NCBI GenBank assembly: GCA_002840165.1
Contig: PGZN01000017.1
Span: forward strand, 9,311-73,310
Length of the DNA: 64,000 bases
Direction: 5' to 3'
From: Firmicutes bacterium HGW-Firmicutes-8
GTDB taxonomy: Bacteria; Bacillota; Thermincolia; Thermincolales; UBA2595
Position 1 is the stretch's first letter; every line of letters begins with the position of its first letter. The translations under genes and the position numbers were made by a program. The notes under the pieces are model-generated. The model was given only the letters and a program-made list of their open reading frames with translations, did no database searches and had not been told where the DNA came from. Below, piece after piece: positions 54,307 through 63,984 of this stretch.

Positions 54307-54492
54307 ATGCGCAAGGGTTTCTTGAATGGAATGCTGGCAGGCGGCTTAATCGCTGCTGTTCTGACGATGTTTATGGCCCCCCAGTTTAAAAAAGAGAGAA
54401 AAGAAATGGCCAAGGATACGAAACACGTTAAGAACAGAGCGCGCAGGGTTATCAAGGGGGTTAAAAACGTGGCTGAGGACTGGATGAAGTAA
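54307..54492 (+). CDS. YtxH-like small membrane protein
   Basis: 61 residues. One helix (MLAGGLIAAVLTMFMAPQ, residues 9-26) followed by a basic coiled tail, as in the YtxH/general stress family. GGGGGTGAAG upstream of the ATG. Lies directly before the AI-2E family gene. Confidence 0.75.
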   Translation: MRKGFLNGMLAGGLIAAVLTMFMAPQFKKERKEMAKDTKHVKNRARRVIKGVKNVAEDWMK

Positions 54493-54497
54493 AATCT

Positions 54498-55538
54498 ATG
54501 GATATAGTACAGGCCAAAATTATCTACCGGCGATTGTTCCTCATTGCGGTATCAATTGCCGGCTTATACTTTTTATACAGAGTTAGGATTGTCCTGATCC
54601 CATTTATATTTGCTTTTTTTATGGCATATTTGTTTAACCCTCTTGTCCAGAGAATCGAAAGCAAAAAAGTTCCCCGGAGATTGGCTATTCTTTTCGTTTA
54701 TATCGTAGTTTTCGGACTGTTCACGATGATAATAGTATATGGCGTGCCGCATATCATTGAAGAATTCAACAGGCTTGGCCGGGCCATTCCTGAGTTGACG
54801 CAGGAAGTCAAGGGGATTACTTCCCACATCGAGAAAAAGTACAGTAAATTCACTCTGCCTGAAGGAATTAAACAGGTATTGGATGAGCGCATCAAGCATT
54901 TGGAAGATGTTCTGATAAATACTGTGAGGGCCGGCGCAAGCGCTCTGATCAGGATGGTTTCTTACCTGCTGGGCTTGGTGGTGGCGCCTATTTTTGCCTT
55001 CTATATGCTCAAAGACATCGAGCGGATAAAAGAGTCGTTTACCCTTACTATTCCACGTAATTACCGCAGTGATGTGATGGCTATCGGCAGGGACCTAGAT
55101 GAAATAATGAACGGGTTTTTCCGGGGCCACCTGTTGATTTCTCTGATTGTAGGGACCCTCACCGGTTTGGGTACATATATCATCGGCCTGGACTTCTCTT
55201 TTATCATCGGGATTATATCAGGGGTGGCTGAACTGGTTCCCTACCTGGGGCCTTTTATCACCGCTGTGCCGATGGTCGCCCTCGCCTTGCTGGTTTCCAA
55301 AAAGACAGCGGTATATGCCGTAATAGTGATATTGGTTGTCCAACAGCTTGAGAATGCGGTAATCTCCCCGAAAATACTCGGTAAGAGCATGGGCCTTCAT
55401 CCCCTTGTTGTTATTTTTGCCCTGCTCGCCGGTGGTGAATTATATGGTTTTCTAGGCATCCTTCTGGCGGTTCCGGCAGCCGCAGCCCTAAAGGTAATCC
55501 TTCGCTATATCTATCTGAAACTGGTTGACGTAAAGTGA
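54498..55538 (+). CDS. AI-2E family permease (UPF0118)
   Basis: 346 residues, eight helices. LIPFIFAFFMAYLFNPLVQ, PYLGPFITAVP and the C-terminal LGKSMGLHPLVVIF are typical. Members act as Na+/H+ or small-molecule exporters; the substrate is open. The same gene precedes alaS in many Firmicutes. Confidence 0.9.
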   Translation: MDIVQAKIIYRRLFLIAVSIAGLYFLYRVRIVLIPFIFAFFMAYLFNPLVQRIESKKVPRRLAILFVYIVVFGLFTMIIVYGVPHIIEEFNRLGRAIPELTQEVKGITSHIEKKYSKFTLPEGIKQVLDERIKHLEDVLINTVRAGASALIRMVSYLLGLVVAPIFAFYMLKDIERIKESFTLTIPRNYRSDVMAIGRDLDEIMNGFFRGHLLISLIVGTLTGLGTYIIGLDFSFIIGIISGVAELVPYLGPFITAVPMVALALLVSKKTAVYAVIVILVVQQLENAVISPKILGKSMGLHPLVVIFALLAGGELYGFLGILLAVPAAAALKVILRYIYLKLVDVK

Positions 55539-55566
55539 AGACGTAAAGTGAAGACGTAAAGTGAAG
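55526..55566 (+). repeat. 13-bp tandem repeat at the end of the permease gene
   Basis: GACGTAAAGTGAA occurs three times; the first unit contains the stop codon of the permease gene. The last unit runs up to the alaS promoter. Confidence 0.85.
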
Positions 55567-55568
55567 CG

Positions 55569-55597
55569 TTGACAACAAACAACCTTTTAGGTATAAT
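55569..55597 (+). promoter_or_regulatory. Consensus promoter of alaS
   Basis: TTGACA, 17-bp spacer, TATAAT. A start near 55604 would place +1 only about 5 nt before the T-box antiterminator. Confidence 0.85.
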
Positions 55598-55603
55598 TTT
55601 AAA

Positions 55604-55680
55604 CGAATACCAGGGTGGTACCGCGAAAGACAGCCTTTCGTCCCTGGAGTGGTTCTGCCACTTCGGACGGATGGCTTTTT
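55604..55680 (+). promoter_or_regulatory. T-box antiterminator and terminator without Stem I (alaS leader)
   Basis: The T-box core ACCAGGGTGGTACCGCG (55609-55625) and CCTTTCGTCCCTGG form the antiterminator. AGCC...CGTCC and GGACG...GGCT with seven T (about 55633-55681) form the terminator. Stem I and the specifier loop, usually about 150 nt upstream, are absent: the promoter and the previous gene occupy that space. Confidence 0.85.
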
Positions 55681-55710
55681 TTGGTTAGAAATGCAAAGTA
55701 GGAGGGAATT

Positions 55711-58359
55711 TTGTTGACCGGAAACGAAATACGGGAGAAGTTTTTAAAATACTTCGAGAGTAAGGGCCATACTGTTGCAGCCAGTTCCTCACTGGTTCCC
55801 CATGAAGACCCTACTTTGTTGTTTACAAATGCCGGGATGAACCAGTTTAAAGATGTATTTCTGGGACTGGACAGGCGTCCCTATACGCGGGCAGCCACTT
55901 CGCAAAAGTGTGTGCGGGCCGGGGGGAAACATAATGACCTGGAAACTGTCGGCCGCACTGCCAGGCACCATACCTTTTTTGAAATGCTCGGCAATTTTTC
56001 GTTTGGGGATTACTTTAAAAAAGATGCGATTACTTATGCGTGGGAATTCCTTACCGAAGTCCTGGGCCTTCCGGAAGACAAGCTGTATCCCACTGTTTAC
56101 AAGGATGATGATGAAGCCTTTAAGCTGTGGCAGGAAGTGGCCGGGGTCCCGGAGGGGAGAATTGTCCGCCTGGGCGAAAAGGACAACTTCTGGTCAATGG
56201 GTGAAACCGGGCCATGTGGGCCGTGTAGTGAGATTATATATGACCGCGGTATCGAATTTAAATGCTATGAACCGGAATGCTTTCTCGGCAAGTGTGACTG
56301 TGACCGTTGGCTGGAGATTTGGAACCTTGTTTTTATGCAGTATAACCGTGATGAAAAAGGGAAGATGACCCCTCTGCCAAAGCCCAGCATCGATACCGGA
56401 ATGGGTTTGGAACGGATAACGTCTGTAATCCAGAAGGTCCCAACGAACTATGATACAGACCTGTTAAAAGAAATAATCACAGCCGTGGAAAAAATGTGCG
56501 GCCAGAGATATCCCGGTAATGAAGGCGGGTTTCCTTTCAGGGTAATTGCCGACCATGCCCGGGCCTGTACTTTTCTTATAGCCGATGGCGTACTTCCGAG
56601 TAATGAAGGCAGGGGATACGTGCTGCGCCGTATTTTGCGGCGGGCCGTACGGTTAGGCAAATCCCTGGGGATTAACCGCCCGTTTCTTTTTGAACTTGTT
56701 TCTGTTGTAGCGAAACTTATGGGTCAGGCTTACCCTGAGGTTGTGGAGAAGCGGGACTACGTGGAACGGGTCATCAAAATTGAGGAAGAACGGTTCCATG
56801 AGACACTCCACGACGGTATGAAGATGGTTGAAGAAATGGTGGCTGGAATTCAAGCAGCCGGCGGCGCTCAGATCGGTGGACAGGAGGCCTTTGTTCTATA
56901 TGACACTTACGGTTTTCCCCTGGACCTGACCGAGGATATCGCGGAGGAAAACAACCTGACCGTTGACCGGGCCGGATTTGAAAAAGCTATGCAGGAACAG
57001 CGTGACAGGGCCAGGGCAGCCCGCCAGGATGTCAGCATGCTGGCCGGCCAGGAGATATACGCCGAAATCGACCGGAAAATGGGGGCAACCGAGTTTACCG
57101 GCTATGACAAAACGGCCTCCAAGGTTAATATTATTGGTCTGATTGTCGATAATGAACCTGTCTTTGACGCGACAGCCGGGCAGAAGGTTGAACTTATCCT
57201 TGACCAGACGCCTTTTTATGGAGAAACCGGCGGCCAGGTGGGCGACACCGGCTGTCTTACGAAGGCAGGTACGAGAGTTCTGATAACTGATACTAAAAAG
57301 GCTTTTAACGGCCTGTTTATCCACTTTGGCACGGTCGAAAAAGGCACTGTTTCTTTTGGCGATTTTATGGATGCCGAAATCGACGTTGACCGCCGGGAGC
57401 GGATTGCCCGCAACCACTCGGCGACACACCTGCTCCACAAGGCTTTAAAAGAAATCCTGGGTGAACATGTTAACCAGGCCGGTTCGCTCGTCGAACCTGA
57501 CAGGCTGCGCTTTGATTTTACGCATTTTCAGCCTGTCACGGCCGGGGAGTTGAAGAAGATCGAGGCCCGGGTAAATGAAATGATCATGGCTAATTTGCCT
57601 GTCAAGACAACAGTAAGCTCTCTTGAAGAAGCCAGAAAAACCGGGGCTACAGCCCTTTTCGGAGAGAAATATGGGGATGAAGTAAGGGTCGTCAAAATGG
57701 GTGATTACAGCACCGAATTATGCGGGGGCATACATCTGGAATCAACTGCCGGGGCCGGTATTTTTAAGGTTCTGGCTGAGAGCGGAATCGGCGCAGGACT
57801 GCGCAGGATTGAGGCTCTTACCGGAGACGGTGTGCTTCAGTATATAGCGGAAAAAGAATCGGTCCTGGAGGAAGTCAGCGCGGCTCTTAAAACAACTCCC
57901 CATGAACTGTTCCGCCGGGCTGAAGGTATAGTCCGGGAATTGAAAGAAAAAGAAAAAGAGCTGGAGACACTGCAGGCCAAGCTGGCCAAGTATGAGTCAC
58001 AGGGTATCATCGATGGGGTCAGGGAAATCCAGGGGGTAAAAGCCCTGTCTGCCCAAGTTACCGCTCAGGATATGGATGCCCTTAGAAATATGGGGGATAT
58101 GCTTAGGGATAAACTGGGTAGCGGCGTTGTAGTGCTGGGAGCAGTTCATGAAGACAAGGTTAATTTTGTGGCCATGGTTACCAAAGACCTTTTGGACCGG
58201 GGCCTTCATGCCGGGAATATCATCCGGGAAGTCGCCAAAACGGCAGGCGGCGGCGGGGGCGGCAGACCCGATATGGCTCAGGCCGGGGGTAAAGAACCGG
58301 CTAAAATTACCCAAGCACTGGACAAAGCCTATGAAGTCATCGAATCCCAAATTAAATAA
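55711..58359 (+). CDS. alaS: Alanyl-tRNA synthetase
   Basis: 882 residues, full length. Class II core (about 1-450) with LFTNAGMNQFKDVFLG and GRTARHHTFFEMLGNFSFGDYF-type core (as HHTFFEMLGNFSFGDYF), editing domain with the zinc ligands HSATHLLH and CGGIHL, and the C-terminal DHHA1-type domain ending GGGGGGRPDMAQAGG. TTG start with GGAGGG upstream. Confidence 0.97.
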   Translation: MLTGNEIREKFLKYFESKGHTVAASSSLVPHEDPTLLFTNAGMNQFKDVFLGLDRRPYTRAATSQKCVRAGGKHNDLETVGRTARHHTFFEMLGNFSFGDYFKKDAITYAWEFLTEVLGLPEDKLYPTVYKDDDEAFKLWQEVAGVPEGRIVRLGEKDNFWSMGETGPCGPCSEIIYDRGIEFKCYEPECFLGKCDCDRWLEIWNLVFMQYNRDEKGKMTPLPKPSIDTGMGLERITSVIQKVPTNYDTDLLKEIITAVEKMCGQRYPGNEGGFPFRVIADHARACTFLIADGVLPSNEGRGYVLRRILRRAVRLGKSLGINRPFLFELVSVVAKLMGQAYPEVVEKRDYVERVIKIEEERFHETLHDGMKMVEEMVAGIQAAGGAQIGGQEAFVLYDTYGFPLDLTEDIAEENNLTVDRAGFEKAMQEQRDRARAARQDVSMLAGQEIYAEIDRKMGATEFTGYDKTASKVNIIGLIVDNEPVFDATAGQKVELILDQTPFYGETGGQVGDTGCLTKAGTRVLITDTKKAFNGLFIHFGTVEKGTVSFGDFMDAEIDVDRRERIARNHSATHLLHKALKEILGEHVNQAGSLVEPDRLRFDFTHFQPVTAGELKKIEARVNEMIMANLPVKTTVSSLEEARKTGATALFGEKYGDEVRVVKMGDYSTELCGGIHLESTAGAGIFKVLAESGIGAGLRRIEALTGDGVLQYIAEKESVLEEVSAALKTTPHELFRRAEGIVRELKEKEKELETLQAKLAKYESQGIIDGVREIQGVKALSAQVTAQDMDALRNMGDMLRDKLGSGVVVLGAVHEDKVNFVAMVTKDLLDRGLHAGNIIREVAKTAGGGGGGRPDMAQAGGKEPAKITQALDKAYEVIESQIK

Positions 58360-58365
58360 AAACAA

Positions 58366-58408
58366 CTAATTAAGAAGAGGCTGCTTGAGGCAGCCCCTTC
58401 TTAATTAG
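58366..58408. terminator. Bidirectional terminator after alaS
   Basis: CTAATTAAGAAGAGGCTGC and its complement pair around TTGA, with one mismatch. It overlaps the stop codon of the convergent minus-strand gene. Confidence 0.95.
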
Positions 58409-58794
58409 TTAACATATTCTGTTAGCCACTCGACCTGGTCAAGTTCCATTCTGAGGATCTCATAGTGGATGTTCATATTGAGGTCCCCTACGGTAATAAT
58501 AAACTTTTTGTCATCCTGCAGGTCGTGTAAAAACCTCGCTACATGTTCGACCGGCCTCTTACGGGCATCTAAGAAGTTTTCCGGGTCACGCTTGTCAAAA
58601 ACCGTTATTTCTGCCATCCCGGTGGGCAGCATTTCAAAAGTTACCTGTAGATTCTCGGGGCCAATATCGGATAAAATGGAAGCCAAACCTATTACCATGT
58701 CTTCGTTTTCCCCCAGGAAAGCAATAGTTAGTTCATTAGGAGGAACTAACCGACCGAAAAAATAACCGATAGAGCTGCAATATCCATGTGCCAT
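58405..58794 (-). CDS. Protein of unknown function
   Basis: 129 residues. Alternating strands and helices (ELTIAFLGENEDMVIGLASIL, KFIITVGDLNMNIHYEIL in part) suggest a small alpha+beta fold. No motif I recognise. Starts with GGAGGGG upstream of the ATG on the minus strand. Codon use resembles the neighbours, so it is likely real. It breaks the alaS-ireB order. Confidence 0.75.
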   Translation of the reverse strand: MAHGYCSSIGYFFGRLVPPNELTIAFLGENEDMVIGLASILSDIGPENLQVTFEMLPTGMAEITVFDKRDPENFLDARKRPVEHVARFLHDLQDDKKFIITVGDLNMNIHYEILRMELDQVEWLTEYVN

Positions 58795-59046
58795 AGTAAC
58801 CCCTCCTATTTAAAATGGTTTCTCTAAAAACCTTTTTTAAGGGTAACACTGGGCAAAACACGGATCCCGGGAATATTAACTTTTACTAGAAAGAATTTCC
58901 GTCTGTCATCATTGTAACACATCTCACAAATCAATACCAGAAAAAAAAGACCTTCCGGCAGACCTATAATTTTTTTGGCAGTCAAGAGGAAATAGATTAG
59001 GTATGGAGAATACTAGTATTATCAAGCGGCAAGGGAGGGAACCTAG

Positions 59047-59301
59047 ATGAACAGGAATCTGGAAGAAACGATGATGTTCCAGGTAAAAGCGGAAGACTAT
59101 AATGAAGTCAAGGAAACGCTTTTCAAGGTATTTGAAGCCCTTAAGGAAAAGGGCTACAATCCAATCAACCAGATTGTAGGCTACCTGTTATCAGGAGACC
59201 CGGCTTACATAACCAGTCATAATAATGCCAGAAGTATGATCAGAAAAATTGAAAGAGACGAATTGATTGAAGAGCTTGTAAAACAATATCTCCAAAAATA
59301 A
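59047..59301 (+). CDS. ireB: IreB family regulatory phosphoprotein (UPF0297)
   Basis: 84 residues: [15 protein letters not shown] and [18 protein letters not shown] are the family signature. In enterococci IreB is phosphorylated by the IreK Ser/Thr kinase on an N-terminal Thr; T8 here fits. Part of the alaS-ireB-ruvX block. GGGAGGG precedes the ATG. Confidence 0.93.
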   Translation: MNRNLEETMMFQVKAEDYNEVKETLFKVFEALKEKGYNPINQIVGYLLSGDPAYITSHNNARSMIRKIERDELIEELVKQYLQK

Positions 59302-59356
59302 TATATCAATACTTCGAGGGTGGCGCTGCCGCCCTCGGATTATTATAGGTGGTCTG

Positions 59357-60304
59357 ATGGAGTACAGAAAATTAGGTTTAACAGATATAAAGGTATCCAG
59401 GCTGTGTTTTGGTGTCCTGACGGTTGGGCCTCTTCAGGCGAACCTGCCTGTGACCGAGGGAGCCGGGGTAATCCGATATGCGCTGGAGAATGGGGTTAAC
59501 TTTTTTGATACTGCCCAGTGTTACAAGACCTACCCCTATATCAGGGAAGCCATGAAAGGCTGTTCCGATAAAGCCGTTATTGCATCGAAGTCATATGCCT
59601 ACACTGCGGAGATGATGGCAGACAGTGTCGAGGAAGCCCGCAAGGAAATGGACAGGGATGTCATCGATATTTTTCTCCTGCACGAACAGGAGTCTGCTCT
59701 GACGATTAAGGGTCACTGGGAAGCATATGAATACTTATTAAAATGCAAACAAAGAGGAGTTATTAGGGCAGCAGGCATTTCTACCCATACCGTAGCCGGG
59801 GTTAGGGCGGCGGCGAGGATACCGGAAATAGATGTAATTCACCCTCTGTATAATATGAACGGTGTAGGAATTATGGACGGCACAGTTAATGATATGACAG
59901 CCGCCATAGCCGAAGCGGCCAAGGCCGGAAAAGGCATATATGGGATGAAGGCGCTTGGGGGTGGCAACCTCCTGTCGGATGTCGAAAAAGCCTTTTCTTT
60001 TGTTTTGCGGAATGATGACCTTCAGGCTGTAGCCGTAGGCGCCAAAACGATAGATGAAGTGGCTATGAATATTATGCTGTTTAACGGAGAACCGGTACCT
60101 GAGACAGTCAGGGACAAAGTTAAATCTGTTCCGCGCACCCTGCATATTGAAGAATGGTGCCGCGGCTGTGGTAAATGTGTCAGCCGGTGCAGCGCCGGAG
60201 CCATTCAGCTGATTGATGGCAGGGCCAAAGCAGATGCCGCTGCCTGTCGGCTTTGTGGTTACTGCGGACCGGTCTGTGAAGATTTTTGCATCAAGATAAT
60301 CTAG
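59357..60304 (+). CDS. Aldo/keto reductase with C-terminal 4Fe-4S domain
   Basis: 315 residues. AKR barrel (about 1-255) with FDTAQCYKTY, ASKSYAYT and HEQESA; then two 4Fe-4S motifs, CRGCGKCVSRC and CRLCGYCGPVC. The Tyr of the AKR tetrad is in the TAQCY segment and Lys in ASKSY. The substrate is unknown. Inserted between ireB and ruvX. Confidence 0.9.
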   Translation: MEYRKLGLTDIKVSRLCFGVLTVGPLQANLPVTEGAGVIRYALENGVNFFDTAQCYKTYPYIREAMKGCSDKAVIASKSYAYTAEMMADSVEEARKEMDRDVIDIFLLHEQESALTIKGHWEAYEYLLKCKQRGVIRAAGISTHTVAGVRAAARIPEIDVIHPLYNMNGVGIMDGTVNDMTAAIAEAAKAGKGIYGMKALGGGNLLSDVEKAFSFVLRNDDLQAVAVGAKTIDEVAMNIMLFNGEPVPETVRDKVKSVPRTLHIEEWCRGCGKCVSRCSAGAIQLIDGRAKADAAACRLCGYCGPVCEDFCIKII

Positions 60305-60319
60305 GGGGGAATAATAATT

Positions 60320-60736
60320 TTGCGGATACTGGGCTTGGATGTCGGCAGTAAAACGATAGGGGTTGCCTTAAGTGACGAGATGGGGTGGACCGCCCAGGGA
60401 CTAGAAGTCATTAGGCGAAAAGGAATTGAAAATGACCTTCGCCGGTTGGCTGAAATAATCGATGCCAATATGGTCCAAAAGGTTGTTGCCGGCCTGCCCA
60501 AGAATATGAACGGGACTTTGGGTCCACAGGCCAAAGCTGTTCAGGAATTCATGGCCCTGCTGGCAGCGAGGTTCAATATTCCGGTTGATACATGGGATGA
60601 AAGACTGACGACCGTGGCCGCTGAAAAAGTGCTTATAGAAGCCAATATGAGTAGGGCCAAAAGGAAGAAAGTGATAGACAAAATGGCAGCTGTCATGATA
60701 TTACAGGGTTATCTTAATGCAGGTGGGAAGGAATAA
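60320..60736 (+). CDS. ruvX: Holliday junction resolvase-like RuvX/YqgF
   Basis: 138 residues. RNase H-like fold: [29 protein letters not shown] and WDERLTT. Acts in pre-16S rRNA processing and possibly Holliday junctions. TTG start with GGGGGGAA upstream. Confidence 0.95.
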   Translation: MRILGLDVGSKTIGVALSDEMGWTAQGLEVIRRKGIENDLRRLAEIIDANMVQKVVAGLPKNMNGTLGPQAKAVQEFMALLAARFNIPVDTWDERLTTVAAEKVLIEANMSRAKRKKVIDKMAAVMILQGYLNAGGKE

Positions 60737-60778
60737 GTTAAAGAAAAACGGATATAATAAGGCAAAACCGTTTTCAAG

Positions 60779-60807
60779 TTGACAATAGATTTTTTGTAAT
60801 ATACAAT
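60779..60807 (+). promoter_or_regulatory. Promoter of the DUF1292 gene
   Basis: TTGACA, 17-bp spacer, TACAAT. Confidence 0.75.
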
Positions 60808-60836
60808 ACAACTAATTAAAACTATGAGGTGATATC

Positions 60837-61106
60837 ATGACACATGAAGATGAAGTACTTACCCTGACAGACGAAGAGGGCAATGAACACAAGTTTTCAG
60901 TTATTGACATAATTGAAATGGATGGTTCAGAGTATGCGATTCTGCTGCCTTTGGAGGAAGGGGAGGGAGACGAAGAGGAGGCAATCATCCTTAAGATTGA
61001 TACAGATGATGATGGAAACGAAGTCTTGGTTGATATTGATGATGATGAAGAATGGGAAAAAGTTGCCGATACTTGGACATCAATGGTTGAAGAGGAGGAA
61101 GCTTAA
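60837..61106 (+). CDS. DUF1292 (YrzB) protein
   Basis: 89 residues, strongly acidic. LTLTDEEGNEHKFSVID and SEYAILLPLEE match DUF1292. Function unknown; always near ruvX in Firmicutes. TGAGGTG upstream of the ATG. Confidence 0.93.
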   Translation: MTHEDEVLTLTDEEGNEHKFSVIDIIEMDGSEYAILLPLEEGEGDEEEAIILKIDTDDDGNEVLVDIDDDEEWEKVADTWTSMVEEEEA

Positions 61107-61122
61107 AAGGCTTCCTTTTTTT
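61097..61122 (+). terminator. Intrinsic terminator overlapping the DUF1292 stop codon
   Basis: GGAAGC-TTAAAAG-GCTTCC then seven T; the stop TAA is in the loop. Confidence 0.85.
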
Positions 61123-61152
61123 ATTTTTTATAGAAATATTTTTTTTGTAAAC

Positions 61153-61188
61153 AAAGAGTCTGCCTCTATTGTGAGTTGTAGACTCTTT
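61153..61188 (+). terminator. Second hairpin, possible terminator
   Basis: AAAGAGTCT and AGACTCTTT form a 9-bp stem with a long loop, and T-rich flanks. Backup terminator or regulatory hairpin. Confidence 0.5.
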
Positions 61189-61290
61189 ATTCACGACAAG
61201 ATTCGTCGATATTGTAGAGGAATTAACCGGAATAATGTATAATATATCTTAAATGTGTGAGAGACAATGCAAATTTATGAGGTGTCATTG

Positions 61291-62871
61291 ATGAGCAGAA
61301 AGGTTAAAATAGCTGTCTTAATTTTTGTAGTTCTTTTGACATCTGCCGTAGTATCATTCGTATCTGTGGTTGCTGTTGCCGGCAGCAGCGACAAAATCTT
61401 CTCCGGGGTTTCCTTCCGGGGGAGTGACTTGGGGAATATGACGAAGGATGAAGCCAGGCAGTCATTGACGGACTATGCTGATAACCTTGGGGCAAAAACA
61501 GTTAATGCAGTATATAAAGGCGGCAGTGGGGCCTTTAAGCTTTCAGATGTCGAGTTTAAGGTGAATACAACCCTCATCGTAGATAAGGCCTGGCTGTCCG
61601 GGAGGCAGGGAAACTTTCTGGAACAGTGGCAGGAACGTAGAAGAATAGCCCAAAAGGGGACCGAAATCCCACTGGAATTTTCATTTTCTAAGACCAAGGT
61701 GCAGGTTGTGCTGGATAAACTCACTGAGAAAATCAGAATCCCTCCCAAAGATGCTAAACTTATCGTTACACCCGAGGAAACAGTAATGATAGCAGAAAGT
61801 TCCAAAGGCTGGGGTGTTGATATCGAAGATTCATATAAGCAGTTACAGGAAATCATCAAACAAGACCGGGAACCGTCCATGAAGATTAAAATGGTAGAAA
61901 TTATTCCCAAGGAAACCACAAAGAATATCAGAAAGCTAAGGATAAACGGGGTTCTGGCTAAGCACACTACCCGCTTTAATACTGCCAAGATAAACCGGAC
62001 ATATAACATTAGGGTGGCGGCAGCGGCCTTAGATGGTCAGGTAATTAAACCCGGTGAGGTATTTTCATTTAACAAAATAGTCGGGCCCCGCAGCCAGGAT
62101 GCCGGTTACAAAACGGCCCTGATCATATTGAATAATGAATTTGTGGAAGATTTGGGTGGTGGAGTCTGCCAGGTTTCATCAACCCTGTACAACGCCTTAT
62201 TGAGGGCTGATGTGCAGATCCTGCAGAGGTCCAGCCATTCGCTGGTCATAGACTATGTCCCTCTTGGTCAGGATGCCGCGGTTGCCTACGGGGTCAAAGA
62301 CCTTAAATTCAAGAATAACCTGCCGTGCGCGATTATCATCAAGTCTGCGGTGGTTGGAAACTCCCTTACCTTTAAGCTGTTAGGTGACACGGCCCTGCGG
62401 AAGACAGTATCTATCAGCAACACTATTATCAAAGAATATCCCTTTAAAACTGTTTACAAAGACGATCCTACTTTACCTTTTGGGAAACAGGTGGTCGAGC
62501 AGAAAGGCGCCAAGGGGTATGTGGTAACTTCCCTGATAGCAGTCTACCAGGGTGGAAAACTAATTAGTAAAAGATTTCTCTCTTCAAGCAATTATAATCC
62601 TACAGACCACCTGATCCGGGTGGGTATAGGGGAAGCCCCTGCCGGACCCGCTACCGTTATCAAGCCAGGTGTTACCCCGGGTCAACCCGTACCTCAGATC
62701 CCTATGCAACCAAATGATACAGGGGATACCGTTACTCCTCCGGTGACACCAAGCCCAACTACATCTCCCCCGGTCACATCGCCGCCTGGGCCCATAACAC
62801 CAACTACGGACCCTTCGCCTCCTCCCCGGGACTCCCAGCAGCCACTGGAGCCGGCTCAACCGATTCAGTAG
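61291..62871 (+). CDS. VanW family protein with Pro/Thr-rich tail
   Basis: 526 residues. N-terminal helix (about 5-28), a peptidoglycan-binding-like region (about 35-210), the VanW domain (about 215-350: FSFNKIVGPRSQDAGY, GGGVCQVSSTLYNALLRA), a G5-like stretch, and a Pro/Thr-rich low-complexity tail (about 465-526), likely spanning the wall. Extracytoplasmic. The ATG at 61291 has GAGGTG 6 nt upstream. Confidence 0.9.
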   Translation: MSRKVKIAVLIFVVLLTSAVVSFVSVVAVAGSSDKIFSGVSFRGSDLGNMTKDEARQSLTDYADNLGAKTVNAVYKGGSGAFKLSDVEFKVNTTLIVDKAWLSGRQGNFLEQWQERRRIAQKGTEIPLEFSFSKTKVQVVLDKLTEKIRIPPKDAKLIVTPEETVMIAESSKGWGVDIEDSYKQLQEIIKQDREPSMKIKMVEIIPKETTKNIRKLRINGVLAKHTTRFNTAKINRTYNIRVAAAALDGQVIKPGEVFSFNKIVGPRSQDAGYKTALIILNNEFVEDLGGGVCQVSSTLYNALLRADVQILQRSSHSLVIDYVPLGQDAAVAYGVKDLKFKNNLPCAIIIKSAVVGNSLTFKLLGDTALRKTVSISNTIIKEYPFKTVYKDDPTLPFGKQVVEQKGAKGYVVTSLIAVYQGGKLISKRFLSSSNYNPTDHLIRVGIGEAPAGPATVIKPGVTPGQPVPQIPMQPNDTGDTVTPPVTPSPTTSPPVTSPPGPITPTTDPSPPPRDSQQPLEPAQPIQ

Positions 62872-62896
62872 ACCGATTGAAAGAAGTGATATTTTC

Positions 62897-63973
62897 ATGG
62901 AGACCAATATCACGGATGCCAGGACAAGCACAAGGTCCGGGCGGAATGTTGTTTTATTCATAATTATTCTGATACTGCTTTTGTCTGCTGTATCGGCGGT
63001 CGCATACTATCGTTTTACGAGCCTGCTCACTCCGGTTTCAGGTCCGGGGCAGGCTGTGGCCAAGGTCATCACAGTTCCGCCGGGGGCTAACCCGGTGCAG
63101 ATCGGAAACCTGCTCGAAAGCAAGGGACTTATCAAAAACGGAACGGCTTTTCGTTTTTATGCCAAGTTATCCGGTTTGGATAACAGGCTGCAGGCCGGTG
63201 AATTTAAACTTAATTCGGGTTTATCAACCCCGGAAATTATTGAACGAATAGCCAAAGGAGATACCTATAAACTGGTTTTTACTATTCCGGAAGGTTACAC
63301 TTTAAAACAGATAGCCGATAAGCTGGCTGAAAAAAAGCTGGTTAACCGGGACCGGTTTTTGAATCTGGCCGCCAATGGTAATTTTAATTACAGTTTTCTG
63401 CAGGGGCTTCCTAACGGGCCTAACAGGCTGGAAGGGTATCTCTTTCCTGATACCTATCAGATCGCTGACAAGACCACTGAAGAAAAAATAATGAACATGA
63501 TGCTGACCCGCTTTGCGAAGGAATCCGCGGCTCTGAATCTGGAGGCGATGGCAGCTAAACAGGGGCTTACTTTGAAAGAGGCTGTCACACTGGCCTCAAT
63601 TATCGAACGGGAAGCCCAAAAAGACGAAGAGAGGCCAAAGGTTGCGGCAGTCTTCCTAAACAGGTTAAAAAAAGGCTGGAAACTCGAATCCTGTGCTACA
63701 ATTCAATATATTTTAGGTGAGCCCAAAGCCAGGTTGTTTGCGAAAGACCTACAGATAGAATCGCCTTATAACACATACAAGTATTCCGGACTTCCGCCCG
63801 GACCGATATCTTCCCCCGGCGGACCTTCCCTCCGGGCTGCAGTAAATCCGGCTGATGTTGATTACTTCTTTTTTGTTGTTGCTGAAGACGGTAAGCACAT
63901 TTTCAGCCGCACCCTGAAGGAGCATAACCGTAACAAAGCCGTTTATCTGGACAGGCTAAAAACGGGGCAGTAG
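62897..63973 (+). CDS. mltG: Endolytic transglycosylase MltG
   Basis: 358 residues. One N-terminal helix (about 15-37), a LysM-like region (VPPGANPVQIGNLLE), and the catalytic YceG domain with SIIEREAQKDEERPKVAAVF-type motif (Glu catalytic, as SIIEREA) and PYNTYKYSGLPPGPISSPG. Cuts nascent glycan strands. Corresponds to yrrL beside the DUF1292 gene in Bacillus. Confidence 0.95.
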   Translation: METNITDARTSTRSGRNVVLFIIILILLLSAVSAVAYYRFTSLLTPVSGPGQAVAKVITVPPGANPVQIGNLLESKGLIKNGTAFRFYAKLSGLDNRLQAGEFKLNSGLSTPEIIERIAKGDTYKLVFTIPEGYTLKQIADKLAEKKLVNRDRFLNLAANGNFNYSFLQGLPNGPNRLEGYLFPDTYQIADKTTEEKIMNMMLTRFAKESAALNLEAMAAKQGLTLKEAVTLASIIEREAQKDEERPKVAAVFLNRLKKGWKLESCATIQYILGEPKARLFAKDLQIESPYNTYKYSGLPPGPISSPGGPSLRAAVNPADVDYFFFVVAEDGKHIFSRTLKEHNRNKAVYLDRLKTGQ

Positions 63974-63984
63974 TGGCATAATAA

